Positions 53,791 to 63,961 of a DNA stretch of 64,000 nucleotides are shown one piece after another (position 1 is the first letter of the stretch; each line of letters opens with the position of its first letter). A program made the translations under genes and the position numbers. The notes under the pieces were generated by a model. It was not told the origin of the DNA. It made no database searches and saw only the letters and a list, made by a program, of their open reading frames with translations. Origin of the DNA: Bosea sp. 124 (GTDB lineage Bacteria; Pseudomonadota; Alphaproteobacteria; Rhizobiales; Beijerinckiaceae); the NCBI RefSeq assembly GCF_003046175.1, contig NZ_PZZM01000001.1:1931001-1995000 (forward strand), in the 5' to 3' direction.

Positions 53791-54882
53791 TCAGCTCTGG
53801 CTGCGCCGGTAGCGGTCGAGCACCGCCATCATCGGTTTCGGCCTGAAATCGGCATCCAGCGGAAGGGGGCGCGCGCGGGCGCCGTCCTTGCGCGGGAAGG
53901 TCTCGTGAACCCAGGAGTAGCGGTCGCTCAGCCCCCAGGTGACGATCGCCTTCGGCCGGCGCACGGAGACGATCGCATCCAGGAAGGTCCCGACCAGGCT
54001 CGCGGCGGCACGGTCGCGTGTCGCGGTATCGGCCGGCAATTTCCAGTCGATCACGTCGAGTTCGGTGATCTCGACATCGAGGTCGAGCTTGCCGAGTTCG
54101 ACCATGAAGCCTTGCAGGCCGTCGATATCGAGCGGCTTGTCGGCGTAGAGATGCGCCTGCAGGCCGATGCCGTGGACCGGGATGCCCTTGTCCTTGAGCC
54201 TGCGGCAGAGATCGAGTGCAATCTTCCGCCGCGCCGCCGGGCCGGGGCCGGGCTCCTCGAAATTGAAGTCGTTGAGGACGAGGCGTGCCTTGGGGTCTAT
54301 GCGCGCCGCCGTGCGGAAGGCGATCTCGACATGGGCGGGCCCGAGCAGGCGCTGCCAGATCGTGTCGCGCATGGGCTCACCGGGCAGCGGCTCGAACTTG
54401 ATGACCTCGTTGACGACGTCCCACGTCGCGATCCTGCCCTTGTAGCGGTCGACGACGGTCTCGATGTGCTGGACCAGCTCGCGCTCGGCCTCGGCCCGCG
54501 TGCTGATCTCCTTCGCCCAAGGCGGCAGCGCCTCGCCCCAGAGCAGGGCATGGCCGCGCAAGGACTTGCCGCTGCGCTCGGCGAAGGCGACCAGTTCGTC
54601 GGCGCCCGAGAAATCGAAGCGCGAGCGGTCGTGACGGATCGCCTCCCATTTGAGGTCGTTCATCGGCACGATGACGTCGCAATAGCTCGTCAGGGCCTGG
54701 CGATAGCGTGGGTCGGCGCGGAAGGTCTCGATCTGGGCGGCGGACCCGAACGGAATCGGCCGTGCCGCCGCCAGCCCCGGACCGGGCGCCAGCATGGCGG
54801 CCGAGGCGACGCCTGCGGCCGCGACCAGCGCGTCGCGCCGCGTCAAAGCGCCGATGTGTCGATCCGGTTCAGACTGTCGCAT
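53791..54882 (-). CDS. Tat-exported GH10 endo-1,4-beta-xylanase-like glycanase
   Basis: A 363-residue protein. The N-terminus has a twin-arginine signal, ALTRRDALVAAAGVASAAM, with a likely cleavage after GLAA. The GH10 barrel shows WKWE-type substrate motif NDLKWEAIRHD, acid/base Glu159 in WDVVNEV, HGIGLQAHL, and nucleophile Glu274 in ITELDV. It would cut beta-1,4 xylan-like or related chains in the periplasm or outside. Placed between the Wzz-like and flippase genes, it more likely trims the cell's own polymer than digests plant xylan (inference). Confidence 0.93.
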   Translation of the reverse strand: MRQSEPDRHIGALTRRDALVAAAGVASAAMLAPGPGLAAARPIPFGSAAQIETFRADPRYRQALTSYCDVIVPMNDLKWEAIRHDRSRFDFSGADELVAFAERSGKSLRGHALLWGEALPPWAKEISTRAEAERELVQHIETVVDRYKGRIATWDVVNEVIKFEPLPGEPMRDTIWQRLLGPAHVEIAFRTAARIDPKARLVLNDFNFEEPGPGPAARRKIALDLCRRLKDKGIPVHGIGLQAHLYADKPLDIDGLQGFMVELGKLDLDVEITELDVIDWKLPADTATRDRAAASLVGTFLDAIVSVRRPKAIVTWGLSDRYSWVHETFPRKDGARARPLPLDADFRPKPMMAVLDRYRRSQS

Positions 54883-55000
54883 GGGCAGGGACGGTTCCGT
54901 TTCGTTTAGGGTCGCTCAACGCCTGTCGGCTAGAAACGGGGCGACAGGCTGCACGGGGCAGGCACGAGCCGGGCCAGCCTGCATTGTCAAAACGGACCCC

Positions 55001-56266
55001 ATGCTGCCAGACCGCGCCGCCATCCTCGCCTACCTCACCATCCTGAGCGGCTCAGCCGGCCGGCTCGTCATCTCCCTTGTCTACTTCCTCATCGTTGCGA
55101 ATACGTTGACCCTCGGCGAATTCGGTCTGTTCGCCACGGCCTCGGCGACAGGGCTGATCCTGTCGCGGCTGCTCGCCTTCGGCTTCGTCTCGCCGGTCTA
55201 TCGCGTGGCGACGGTGAAGCCGCGCTTGCTCGGCGCCTATCTCGCCGGCTTCGCCGGTCTCGGCCTGCTCTCCCTGCCCGTGATCGCGCTCGCCGCGGCG
55301 CTCGTCTACCGGCTGCTGTTCGCAGACCGTCTCGCGGTCCTGCCGTTCGCGCTGATCCTGGTGGCCGAGATCCTGTGCTGGCGGCTCGTCGAGGTGGTCG
55401 CCATCGTCAACAACGGGCTCAGGCGCTTCCGGGAGGCGGCGCTGCTCGTGATCATCGGCTCGACCCTGCGCACGCTGGCGGCACTTCTGTTCGTCGCGTT
55501 CGGCCATCGCAGCCTGGAGATCTGGGTCTGGGCTTACCTGGCCGCAACGCTGGCGACGCTGGTCGTGGCGCTTGCCGTCTTCCTGCCGCCGCTGCGGCTG
55601 CGCTTCGAGCGCAAACTCTATCCGCGCCGCCTGTCGGACGCCGTCTATACCAGCGCCGCCGAGATCGTGTTCTACATCCAGTCGGAACTCGACAAGCTGC
55701 TGATGCTGGCGCTGGCGGGCGAGCGAACTGCGGGGCTCTACGCCATCGCGATGCGCGTCATCGATCTCACCGCCATGCCGGTACGCAGCTTCAACCAGAT
55801 GCTGGTCCAGAAGATCATGAAGGAGCGCGGCTTCGCCGGCGGGGTCGGCCGTCTCGCGCTTGTCGAATTCGGCATCGCGGCGATCTCGATTGCCGGCCTC
55901 GCAGCCGTGATCCTGGCGCTGCAGCCCTTTCCCAGGCTGCTCGGGCACAATGTCTCGGAAGCCGCCTATCTGTTCCTGCCGATGCTCGCGGTACCGGCCT
56001 TCCGCAACCTCGTGGAATACCATGCCGAGCTGCTCTATGCGCGCGAGCGTGGCGGCTCGCGAATCGCGCTGCTCTGCGCCATCACGGCGCTGAAGGCGGC
56101 GCTGCTGTGCTGGGTGATGCTGCGCTTCCCGGCGGCCGATGCCTGGGCTCCCTGGCTCAATCTGGTCTTCGGGCTGGTCTATGTGCTGTCGGCGGCAGTG
56201 ACCTACCGGCTGCTGGCACAGGCGCCTGCGGCGCGCCCGGTCATTGCGTCTCGAACAGGGCCCTGA
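55001..56266 (+). CDS. Oligosaccharide flippase (Wzx-like, MOP superfamily)
   Basis: A 421-residue membrane protein with about 12 spans, started at the ATG at 55001 (MLPDRAAILAYLTILSGSAG); the longer open frame upstream reads as non-coding. EFGLFATASATGLILSRLLA and IQSELDKLLMLALAGERTAG with GLYAIAMRVIDL are typical of Wzx/RfbX. It flips lipid-linked repeat units to the periplasm. Its presence shows this second locus is Wzx-dependent, unlike the ABC-dependent one at the left. Its end overlaps the convergent DUF6492-like gene by 26 bases. Confidence 0.85.
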   Translation: MLPDRAAILAYLTILSGSAGRLVISLVYFLIVANTLTLGEFGLFATASATGLILSRLLAFGFVSPVYRVATVKPRLLGAYLAGFAGLGLLSLPVIALAAALVYRLLFADRLAVLPFALILVAEILCWRLVEVVAIVNNGLRRFREAALLVIIGSTLRTLAALLFVAFGHRSLEIWVWAYLAATLATLVVALAVFLPPLRLRFERKLYPRRLSDAVYTSAAEIVFYIQSELDKLLMLALAGERTAGLYAIAMRVIDLTAMPVRSFNQMLVQKIMKERGFAGGVGRLALVEFGIAAISIAGLAAVILALQPFPRLLGHNVSEAAYLFLPMLAVPAFRNLVEYHAELLYARERGGSRIALLCAITALKAALLCWVMLRFPAADAWAPWLNLVFGLVYVLSAAVTYRLLAQAPAARPVIASRTGP

Positions 56267-57131
56267 TCTTTTCCACCGGCTCGCCGATGAAGGACTGGAC
56301 GCCGACCGCTACCTGCCAGGGCTCCATCACCTCCTCGAAGGAGCGCAGGCTGTCGATGGCCCCGGCCTTGCCGCCCCAGTAGACCTTGCAGAGCTCGCGC
56401 TCATCGGCCCAGTGGCCGGACGGACCCAGCCCGAGCACCTGTTCGACGAAGTAGCCGTAGATCATGTATTCCGAGAACGCCCGGCGGGACGCGATGGCCC
56501 GGACCCAGTCGCGGCCGCTCGCCCGTTCGAGCTGCGCCACCAGCGCGCGGACATTGTCGCGCCGCCAGCTCACCATGTTGTTGATGTAGTCGGGGCCGGG
56601 CAGGGTCGGCGGGGGAAGCCCCAGAAGCGCGCTGGCATTGTCGCACCAGATGCGATGCTCGGGCATGTCCGGCGTGATGCCGGCAGGCTTGCGGTAGAGC
56701 CTGATGCCCTCGTCCGTCACCAGGCTGCCGAGCTCGAACGGCCTGAGGAACAGCATGTCGGAATCGGCGAAGAGGACGACGTCTTCCGTGCTGTGGAGCG
56801 GCAGGGCGAATTTGCGCAATTGCTGCGCATGCCAGCCGCGCAGCGGCGGAATGCCCTTCAGCAGTGCGCGCGCGCCGGTCCAGACGCGGCGGCGGCCGAG
56901 GCTTAGCGGATCCGGCCGCGACCTGAGCCAGGAGGGCAGCAGATCGGATTCGGCGATCACGCGGCGGCGCGGCGTTTCGAGATCCCTGAACAAGGGGACG
57001 TCGCGATCCTCGACCAGCAGATAATGGGCGACATGGCCGCTGACGAAGCGGTCGACGCTCGCGCAGAGCAGGCGACAGCGCTCGACATCTCCGGCATAGC
57101 TCGGCGTCGCGATGGCATAGGTCAGGCTCAC
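56241..57131 (-). CDS. DUF6492-like protein (putative glycosyltransferase)
   Basis: About 296 residues from the GTG at 57131, which overlaps the preceding stop. LTYAIATPSYAGDVERCRLL, YLLVEDRDVPLFRDLE and EDVVLFADSDMLFLRPFE, a DSD metal-site-like motif, resemble GT-A transferases and fit what I recall of the DUF6492 family. The function is unproven, but a glycosyl transfer step in the Wzx-type locus is likely. It is translationally coupled to the WecG-type gene. Confidence 0.7.
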   Translation of the reverse strand: MSLTYAIATPSYAGDVERCRLLCASVDRFVSGHVAHYLLVEDRDVPLFRDLETPRRRVIAESDLLPSWLRSRPDPLSLGRRRVWTGARALLKGIPPLRGWHAQQLRKFALPLHSTEDVVLFADSDMLFLRPFELGSLVTDEGIRLYRKPAGITPDMPEHRIWCDNASALLGLPPPTLPGPDYINNMVSWRRDNVRALVAQLERASGRDWVRAIASRRAFSEYMIYGYFVEQVLGLGPSGHWADERELCKVYWGGKAGAIDSLRSFEEVMEPWQVAVGVQSFIGEPVEKIRALFETQ

Positions 57132-57994
57132 CGGGCCGATCTGCCGGCAAGCAAGCGCTGTCGCAGAAGGCGCAGCAGAAAGACCGGATTGCCGACGACA
57201 TAGCGGCGCCACAGGCGGCGCGGCTCGAGCCCGAGTCGGTAGACCCATTCGAGCCGCATCCGGCGGATGGCCTCCGGCGCACGTGGCACCTCGCCGGCGA
57301 AGAAGTCGAACAAGGCGCCGACACCGGCCGCAACCGCACAGTGCTGCGGGCCGAGCCTGTCGGCGATCCAGCCTTCCTGACGCGAATTGCCGAAGGCCAC
57401 GAGCAGAAGGTCCGGCGGCGCCGCCTTCAGAGCGGACAGCAGGCCGGCTTCCTCCGAGGGTGCGAAATAGCCGTGGCTGACGACGCTGAACGCATGGTGC
57501 GGGAAGTCTCGCCGCAGCCGGGCGGCGGCGCGATCGGCGATGCCGGGGCGGCCGCCGATCAGCGCCACGCGCAGGGGCCGCCGCTCGGCCGCGAGCAAAA
57601 ACGGGATGAAATCGGTGCCGTTGAGATTGGCCGGGAAGGCGGTCCCGTGCAGCAGCCGGCTGCCGATATCGACGCCGATGCCGTCCGCGAGCACGAGGAA
57701 GCCTGCGAGCAGGCGCTGCAGCGGGGGATCCTGCGCCGCGATATTGACCAGATTGGCATTGCAGAAGGCGAGCTTGAGATGGCGGCCGGTCGCCATCGCG
57801 TCCGAGATTTCTGCATGGGCGGCCGCCCTGGTCAGGACCGCGATCCCGATTCCGCCGATGTCGCGCACGTCGAAATGCGCCGCGGTCCGGGCTGCGGCTT
57901 GGCTCGCGAGGGCTATAGACAGGCTGGCAGGCACAGGCGATCGATCCGGACGAGTTGCGCGATCAGCGAATTTCACCCTCACGTCATGACCCAA
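57128..57994 (-). CDS. WecG/TagA/CpsF-family glycosyltransferase
   Basis: A 288-residue protein with KLAFCNANLVNIAAQDPP, LADGIGVDIGSRLLHG (the DG metal or base site), ALIGGRPGIADRAAARL, LLLVAFGNSRQEGWIAD and AVAAGVGALFDFFAGEVPRA, all hallmarks of this fold (GT26). Such enzymes add ManNAcA, ManNAc or glucose to undecaprenyl-PP-linked sugars. HfsJ of the Caulobacter holdfast belongs here, so an adhesin-type polymer is conceivable. The ATG at 57994 and a GTG at 57982 are both possible starts. Confidence 0.93.
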   Translation of the reverse strand: MGHDVRVKFADRATRPDRSPVPASLSIALASQAAARTAAHFDVRDIGGIGIAVLTRAAAHAEISDAMATGRHLKLAFCNANLVNIAAQDPPLQRLLAGFLVLADGIGVDIGSRLLHGTAFPANLNGTDFIPFLLAAERRPLRVALIGGRPGIADRAAARLRRDFPHHAFSVVSHGYFAPSEEAGLLSALKAAPPDLLLVAFGNSRQEGWIADRLGPQHCAVAAGVGALFDFFAGEVPRAPEAIRRMRLEWVYRLGLEPRRLWRRYVVGNPVFLLRLLRQRLLAGRSAR

Positions 57995-58380
57995 CGGCCG
58001 GCAGGGTCAAGCTGAACCGGCCGGGACGGTGAACGGCATCTTCAACCAGGCCACGACGCCGGGTTAATCGCCAAAGGCTCTGAAAACACAGGTTGTTTCG
58101 ATACGGGCCGTCTTGGCCGACACGGCCGGCGGAGGCGGCCCGCTCCTGTCGGAGAACGGCACATCGGGGCGCCGATCGCGCCGTTTCGGCACAGGCCGGA
58201 GCAGCGCCGGAGCTGCCTCATTCCCGCTGCAATGCTTAACGCGCACCGTCACGAAAGCGCGACGCCCGCACCCGGTGTGAAAAGCAAGGGCACGACGCAG
58301 GAGGGCGTCGTCCTGAAAGCCGGTTCCCACGGTTCCGCATCATGCTCTAGGGTGCCGGTCCAACGAGTCAGGGGCCGGCA
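57995..58380. other. Gene-free interval between divergent genes
   Basis: This 386-base gap between the divergent WecG-type and SDR genes has no believable ORF, tRNA or terminator. It probably holds both promoters, but I see no clear -35/-10 pair. An AGGGG just before 58381 serves as the ribosome-binding site of the SDR. Confidence 0.5.
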
Positions 58381-59127
58381 ATGAACCAGATCGATCTCAA
58401 GGGAAGAACCGCCATCGTCACCGGCGGCGCACAGGGCATCGGGCGGGCCGTGGCGGAACGCTTCGCCGCCAGCGGCGCCACTGTCGCGATCTGGGACCTC
58501 GACGGCGATCTGGCGGCCCGGACCGCGGGCGAGATCGGCGCGGGCGCCAGCGGACTGGGCATCGACGTCACCGATGCGAAGGCGGTGAAGGCCGCGGCCG
58601 ACGCGCTCGAAGCCAAACAGGGCAGCGTCGACATTCTCGTCACCAGCGCCGGCATCGCGGGCGCCAACCTCAAGACCTGGGAATACCCGCTCGACGAATG
58701 GGCCCGGGTGATGCGGCTCAATGTCGACGGCACGCTGCATTGCTGCCAGGCGGTAATCCCCGGCATGATCAAGCGCAACTACGGGCGCCTCGTGCTGGTG
58801 GCCTCGATCGCCGGCAAGGAGGGCAACCCCAACGCCTCGGCCTATTCGGCCTCCAAGGCCGCCGTGATCGCGCTGACCAAGTCGCTCGGCAAGGAGCTGG
58901 CGACGCAGGACATCGCGGTCAACTGCATCACGCCGGCCGCCGCCCGCACCCGCATTTTCGACCAGATGAGCGAGGAGCATATCGGCTACATGCTGGCGAA
59001 GATCCCGCGCGGGCGCTTCCTTTTGCCCGAGGAGGTGGCCTCGATGGTCGCCTTCCTCGCCTCGGCCGAGAACAGCTTCACTACCGGCGGCGTGTTCGAC
59101 CTTTCGGGCGGCCGGGCGACCTATTGA
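58381..59127 (+). CDS. Classical SDR oxidoreductase
   Basis: A 248-residue classical short-chain dehydrogenase: IVTGGAQGIGRAVAERF (TGxxxGxG), LVTSAGIAGAN (NAG-type motif as SAG), VASIAGKEGN with the catalytic serine, and YSASKAAVIALTKSLG (YxxxK). The acidic DLDGD after strand 2 suggests NAD preference. The substrate is unknown; sequence flavour is close to 3-oxoacyl/sugar-alcohol dehydrogenases. It is followed after 86 bases by an amidohydrolase on the same strand. Confidence 0.9.
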   Translation: MNQIDLKGRTAIVTGGAQGIGRAVAERFAASGATVAIWDLDGDLAARTAGEIGAGASGLGIDVTDAKAVKAAADALEAKQGSVDILVTSAGIAGANLKTWEYPLDEWARVMRLNVDGTLHCCQAVIPGMIKRNYGRLVLVASIAGKEGNPNASAYSASKAAVIALTKSLGKELATQDIAVNCITPAAARTRIFDQMSEEHIGYMLAKIPRGRFLLPEEVASMVAFLASAENSFTTGGVFDLSGGRATY

Positions 59128-59213
59128 GGCAACGGCCAGGCGGGCCTCCGGCTCACCATGCCGCGCCCGCGATCCGCTTTCAATCACCGCATGCGAAGCT
59201 CTAAAGTCGACCC

Positions 59214-60473
59214 ATGATCCAGTCCCTTCCGTCCGCCGCCGTGCTCGGCGCGCGTGCCTTCGCCGCGCTCCAGGGCCTCAACCGCTTCACCGACGAGCCC
59301 GGCAAGCTGACGAGGCTGTATCTCTCCCCGGCGCACCGGCAGGCGGCGGAATGGACGAAGGGCGCGATGGAGGTCGCAGGGCTGACCGCCTTCGTCGATG
59401 CGGCCGGCTCGGTGCAAGGCCGGCGCGAAGGGCCGGCGCCGGGCGGCCCCTGCGTGATGATCGGCTCCCATATCGACACGGTGAAGGATGGCGGGCGCTT
59501 CGACGGCAATCTCGGGGTCGTCGCCGGCATCCTGGCGGCGCAGGCCCTGCGGGACGCCGGCATCGTACTGCCCTTCGCGCTTGAGGTCGTCGCCTTTGGC
59601 GACGAGGAGAATGTCCGGTTTCCGACGCATCTCTCCACCTCCTGCGCGCTCGCCGGCGACTACGATCCGGCCTGGCTGGAGGCGCGCGACGCGGAGGGGA
59701 CGCGGCTTGCCGACGCGCTCGTCGCCTTCGGCGGTGACCCGACGGGCATCGCGGCGCTCGCGCGCAAGCCCGGCTCGGTCAAGGCCTATATCGAGCTGCA
59801 TATCGAGCAGGGACCCGTCCTGGAGGTCGAGAACGAGCCGGTCGGCATCGTCACCGCGATCAACGCGCAACGGCGCGCCCGCGTCCGCGTGACGGGCGAG
59901 GCGGGCCATGCCGGCACGGTGCCGATGAACCTGCGCAGGGACGCGATGACAGCGAGCGCCGAGATGGCGCTCGCGCTGGAGTCAATCGCGGCGGCGCATG
60001 AACAGGCCGTCGGCACGGTCGGTGTGTTCCAGGTCAATCCCGGCGCGACCAATGTCGTCCCCGGCGCGGTCGAATTCACGATGGATTTCCGCTGCCCCTC
60101 GAACGAGACGCTCGCGGCCATGGATGCGGCGATCCGCAGCCGCTTCGGCGAGATCGCGGCGCGACGCGGCGTCGCGCTCGACATCACGCTCTATACCAAT
60201 GCGCGTGCCGTGCCGATGGACGCCGATCTGCAGGATTCGCTCGGCGCGGGCGTCGCCCGTGCCGGCGGCAACCATGCGGCCAGGCGCCTGCCCTCCGGCG
60301 CCGCGCATGACGCGATGGCGATGGCGGCGCTCTGCCCCGCCGCCATGCTGTTCGTGCGCAATGAAAAAGGCATCAGCCATTCGCCGCTGGAAAACATGAC
60401 CGAGGCCGATGCCGGCATCGCGATTCGGGCCCTGCTCGAGGCGATCCTCGAGCTGGCGCGGCGCGAAGGCTGA
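59214..60473 (+). CDS. Allantoate amidohydrolase / N-carbamoyl-amino-acid hydrolase (M20 family)
   Basis: A 419-residue metal hydrolase. [20 protein letters not shown] and [20 protein letters not shown] carry zinc ligands and the catalytic glutamate; [12 protein letters not shown] and [17 protein letters not shown] are strong signatures of the allantoate/carbamoylase clade rather than ArgE. It releases ammonia or carbamate from ureido compounds. No other allantoin genes are near, so the exact substrate is undecided. Confidence 0.9.
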   Translation: MIQSLPSAAVLGARAFAALQGLNRFTDEPGKLTRLYLSPAHRQAAEWTKGAMEVAGLTAFVDAAGSVQGRREGPAPGGPCVMIGSHIDTVKDGGRFDGNLGVVAGILAAQALRDAGIVLPFALEVVAFGDEENVRFPTHLSTSCALAGDYDPAWLEARDAEGTRLADALVAFGGDPTGIAALARKPGSVKAYIELHIEQGPVLEVENEPVGIVTAINAQRRARVRVTGEAGHAGTVPMNLRRDAMTASAEMALALESIAAAHEQAVGTVGVFQVNPGATNVVPGAVEFTMDFRCPSNETLAAMDAAIRSRFGEIAARRGVALDITLYTNARAVPMDADLQDSLGAGVARAGGNHAARRLPSGAAHDAMAMAALCPAAMLFVRNEKGISHSPLENMTEADAGIAIRALLEAILELARREG

Positions 60474-60559
60474 TCCCGATCAAAGCCGGCCGCGACACCG
60501 CGTGCCATTTCCCCTTCCGGGCCGTATGCTTAGAACGCGTGCGCCGCAGGAGGCTGGCG

Positions 60560-61771
60560 ATGGATTACGAGACATTCTTCCGCAAGGAGCTCGACGGCTT
60601 GCGCAGTGAGGGCCGCTACCGCGTCTTCGCCGATCTCGAACGCAAGGCGGGCCAGTTTCCGCGCGCGACCTATCATGGCGAGCGCGGTCCGCGCGACATC
60701 ACCGTCTGGTGCTCCAACGACTATCTCGGCATGGGCCAGCATCCCGCCGTGCTCGCGGCGATGCATGAGGCGCTCGACGGCTGCGGCGCCGGCGCCGGCG
60801 GCACGCGCAACATCGGCGGCACCAACCACTATCACGTGCTGCTGGAACGGGAGCTCGCCGATCTGCACGGCAAGGAAGCGGCGCTGCTGTTCAACTCCGG
60901 CTACATGTCGAACTGGGCTTCGCTCGGGACGCTGGCCGCGCGCATTCCGGGTTGCATCGTGCTGACGGATGCGCTCAACCACGCCTCGATGATCGAGGGC
61001 ATCCGGCATTCGCGGGCGGAGCGGCACATCTTCACCCATAACGACCCGGGCGATCTGCGCCGCAAACTCGCGGCGCTCGACCCGGCAAGGCCGAAGCTGA
61101 TCGCCTTCGAGTCGGTCTATTCGATGGATGGCGACATCGCGCCGATCGAGGCCTTCTGCGACATCGCCGAGGAATTCGGCGCGATGACCTATCTCGACGA
61201 GGTCCATGCGGTCGGCCTCTACGGCGCACGCGGTGGCGGCATCAGCGAGCGCGACGGCCTGACATCGCGCCTGAGCGTGATCGAGGGCACGCTGGCGAAG
61301 GCCTTCGGCGTGATGGGCGGCTATATCACGGGCTCCGCGGCGCTCTGCGATTTCGTGCGCAGCTTCGCCTCCGGCTTCATCTTCTCCAGCTCGCTGCCGC
61401 CGCCGGTCGCGGCCGGCGCACTCGCCGCGATCCGCCATCTCAAGGCGAGCAGCGTCGAGCGCGAGCGCCATCAGGACCGCGTAGCGATGCTGCGCCGCCG
61501 GCTCGACGAGGCCTTCATCCCGCATCTGCCCAATCCGAGCCATATCGTCCCGGTGATGGTCGGCGATGCGGCGCTGTGCAAGACCGTGAGCGACGAGCTG
61601 CTCGAGCGCTTCGACATCTATGTCCAGCCGATCAACTACCCCACCGTGCCGCGCGGCACCGAGCGGCTGCGCATCACGCCGTCGCCGCTGCATTCCGACG
61701 CCGATATCGATCATCTCGTCGAAGGTCTGACGGCGATCTGGGGGCAGGTGGGGCTGAAGCGGGCAGCCTGA
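60560..61771 (+). CDS. hemA: 5-aminolevulinate synthase
   Basis: A 403-residue PLP enzyme, standard for alphaproteobacterial [57 protein letters not shown] and [17 protein letters not shown] (PLP lysine) are present. It condenses glycine and succinyl-CoA, the first step of heme synthesis by the C4 route. The ATG at 60560 is chosen over one seven codons earlier because AGGAGG lies 6 bases before it. Confidence 0.96.
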   Translation: MDYETFFRKELDGLRSEGRYRVFADLERKAGQFPRATYHGERGPRDITVWCSNDYLGMGQHPAVLAAMHEALDGCGAGAGGTRNIGGTNHYHVLLERELADLHGKEAALLFNSGYMSNWASLGTLAARIPGCIVLTDALNHASMIEGIRHSRAERHIFTHNDPGDLRRKLAALDPARPKLIAFESVYSMDGDIAPIEAFCDIAEEFGAMTYLDEVHAVGLYGARGGGISERDGLTSRLSVIEGTLAKAFGVMGGYITGSAALCDFVRSFASGFIFSSSLPPPVAAGALAAIRHLKASSVERERHQDRVAMLRRRLDEAFIPHLPNPSHIVPVMVGDAALCKTVSDELLERFDIYVQPINYPTVPRGTERLRITPSPLHSDADIDHLVEGLTAIWGQVGLKRAA

Positions 61772-61773
61772 GC

Positions 61774-62220
61774 TCAATCCGGCGGTGGACCGAACCGCGC
61801 CAGAAAGGCCCTCGCCCTCGGCATTGCGTCATGCAGGAACTGGTTCGGCTCGCGCAGCCACAGGCCGTCATAGATCTTCGACTTCGCTTCCGAAACCAGC
61901 ACCTCCTGCGGCAGCGGAATCAGCGTCGCATCCCATTCGGGCCACCAGCGTCGTCCCTTCGCCCATTGATGCGCGAGAAGCGCCGCTTCGTTGCGATAGC
62001 CGTGATAGTCAAATGCGGCGCAGCCATCGCTGACAAAGACGTGGTTTCCGCTGAACCCTTCGGCCGGCCTGATCCAGACCGCCCGAAAGCCGCGATCCGG
62101 ATAGGTCTCCAGAAATGCGTGGGCGAGAATGTGGCAGGCGCCACAGGCAAAGAAGACGCGCTCGGGCAGATTCCAGCGTTTCTCCGGGTTGCTCTTGATA
62201 CCGGGCTTCAGTCTGAACAT
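61774..62220 (-). CDS. Conserved-looking hypothetical protein
   Basis: A 148-residue ORF started at the ATG at 62220, since the frame further upstream only shadows hslV. It contains [20 protein letters not shown], ending in WKxx-free but orderly text such as [20 protein letters not shown] and [20 protein letters not shown]. The paired cysteines CGAC might bind metal or be redox active. I cannot assign a family. It is divergent from hslV, with 39 bases between the starts, so the two share a promoter region. Confidence 0.6.
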   Translation of the reverse strand: MFRLKPGIKSNPEKRWNLPERVFFACGACHILAHAFLETYPDRGFRAVWIRPAEGFSGNHVFVSDGCAAFDYHGYRNEAALLAHQWAKGRRWWPEWDATLIPLPQEVLVSEAKSKIYDGLWLREPNQFLHDAMPRARAFLARFGPPPD

Positions 62221-62259
62221 GTTGGCTGCTCCCGCCGACGGATTCCGGACCCGAATCGC

Positions 62260-62825
<566 letters not shown>

Positions 62826-62829
<4 letters not shown>

Positions 62830-63914
62830 TCGCCGAGGAGGATCTCCAGGCCGCCGTCGCGGAGGGCATCATCGACCAGGCCCAGGCGGTGCGCATCGCG
62901 CATCTGGCGCGGCTGCGACTCGCGGCGGAGGCCTCGTCACCGCCGCGCCTCGGCGCCAGCGTCACGGCCGAGGACCGCCTCGCCGTCGATCCCGATGACG
63001 AGCGCTTCCGGCTGATCGGCGGCTTCAACGACGTGTTCGTCGCGATCGGGGTCTGCCTGCTGGCCGGCGCCCTGCTTGGTTTGTCGCGCGTGGTCGGTTT
63101 CGGCGACGCGTTTTCAGGCGTGGCCGTTCTCGCCGCCTGGGGGCTCAGCGAGGTGTTCGCACGGCGGATGCGGCTGGCGCTGCCCTCGATCCTGCTCGCC
63201 GCGATGTTCTGCGCGGCAGCGGCGCTGCTGGTCGCGCAGTTGACGGCCGACCGGGCGCTCCCCGCCATCCTCTATGGCGGCTGGGTGCCGGCGGCGGCGG
63301 CCTTTGCCGGCGCGGCGCTGTTGCATCACTGGCGCTTTCGCGTGCCGGTCGACATCGCGCTTGCGGCAAGCGGCGGCATCGGCGTCCTGCTCGCGCTGGT
63401 CTCGGCCGTCGCTCCCGCACAGGCGCAGGACTATCTCAACCTGATCCTGCTGGTCTGCGGGCTGTCGGTCTTCACATTGGCGCTGCGCCTCGACATGCGC
63501 GATCCGCAGCGCGTGACGCGGCGGTCCGACGCCGCGTTCTGGCTTCATCTGCTCTCAGCAGGGCTGATCGTACACCCGATCTTCAGGGGCATGGTGAGCA
63601 CGGCGGGCAGCTTCAGCACCACAACATCACTGATCGTCCTCGGCGTCTTCGCCGCGCTCGGCGTCATCGCGCTCGTGATCGACCGGCGCGCGCTCCTGGT
63701 CTCGGCCCTGAGCTACGCCGGCATCGCCGTCGCCTATCTGATCTCGCAGAGCGTCTCGGACAATCTGAGCCTGCCGCTGGCACTGCTCGGCCTCGCCGCG
63801 CTGGTCCTGGCCCTCTCCGCCGGCTGGCGGGCCTTGCGTCGAGCGCTGCTGCCGGTGCTGCCGCTCGGCCGCTGGCGCGACAGGCTGCCCCCGATCGACG
63901 CGACCCCAGCCTGA
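62826..63914 (+). CDS. Multi-spanning membrane protein between hslV and hslU (DUF2157-like N-terminus)
   Basis: A 362-residue protein. The first 30 residues ([20 protein letters not shown]) look like the short soluble helix pair that begins DUF2157-type proteins. After a linker come about ten hydrophobic spans, from [20 protein letters not shown] to [17 protein letters not shown]. The function is unknown. The ATG overlaps the hslV stop, and hslU starts 47 bases after its end, so it is cotranscribed with the protease. Confidence 0.8.
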
Positions 63915-63961
63915 CCAGCTGCCGCCGGCCGGCGACCCATGTTTCAGGAAATGCTGCCCCC

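Noticed and set aside
51906..53846. 646-codon plus-strand ORF over the Wzz-like gene
   Set aside because: Antisense to a well-supported membrane protein; composition is typical of shadows.
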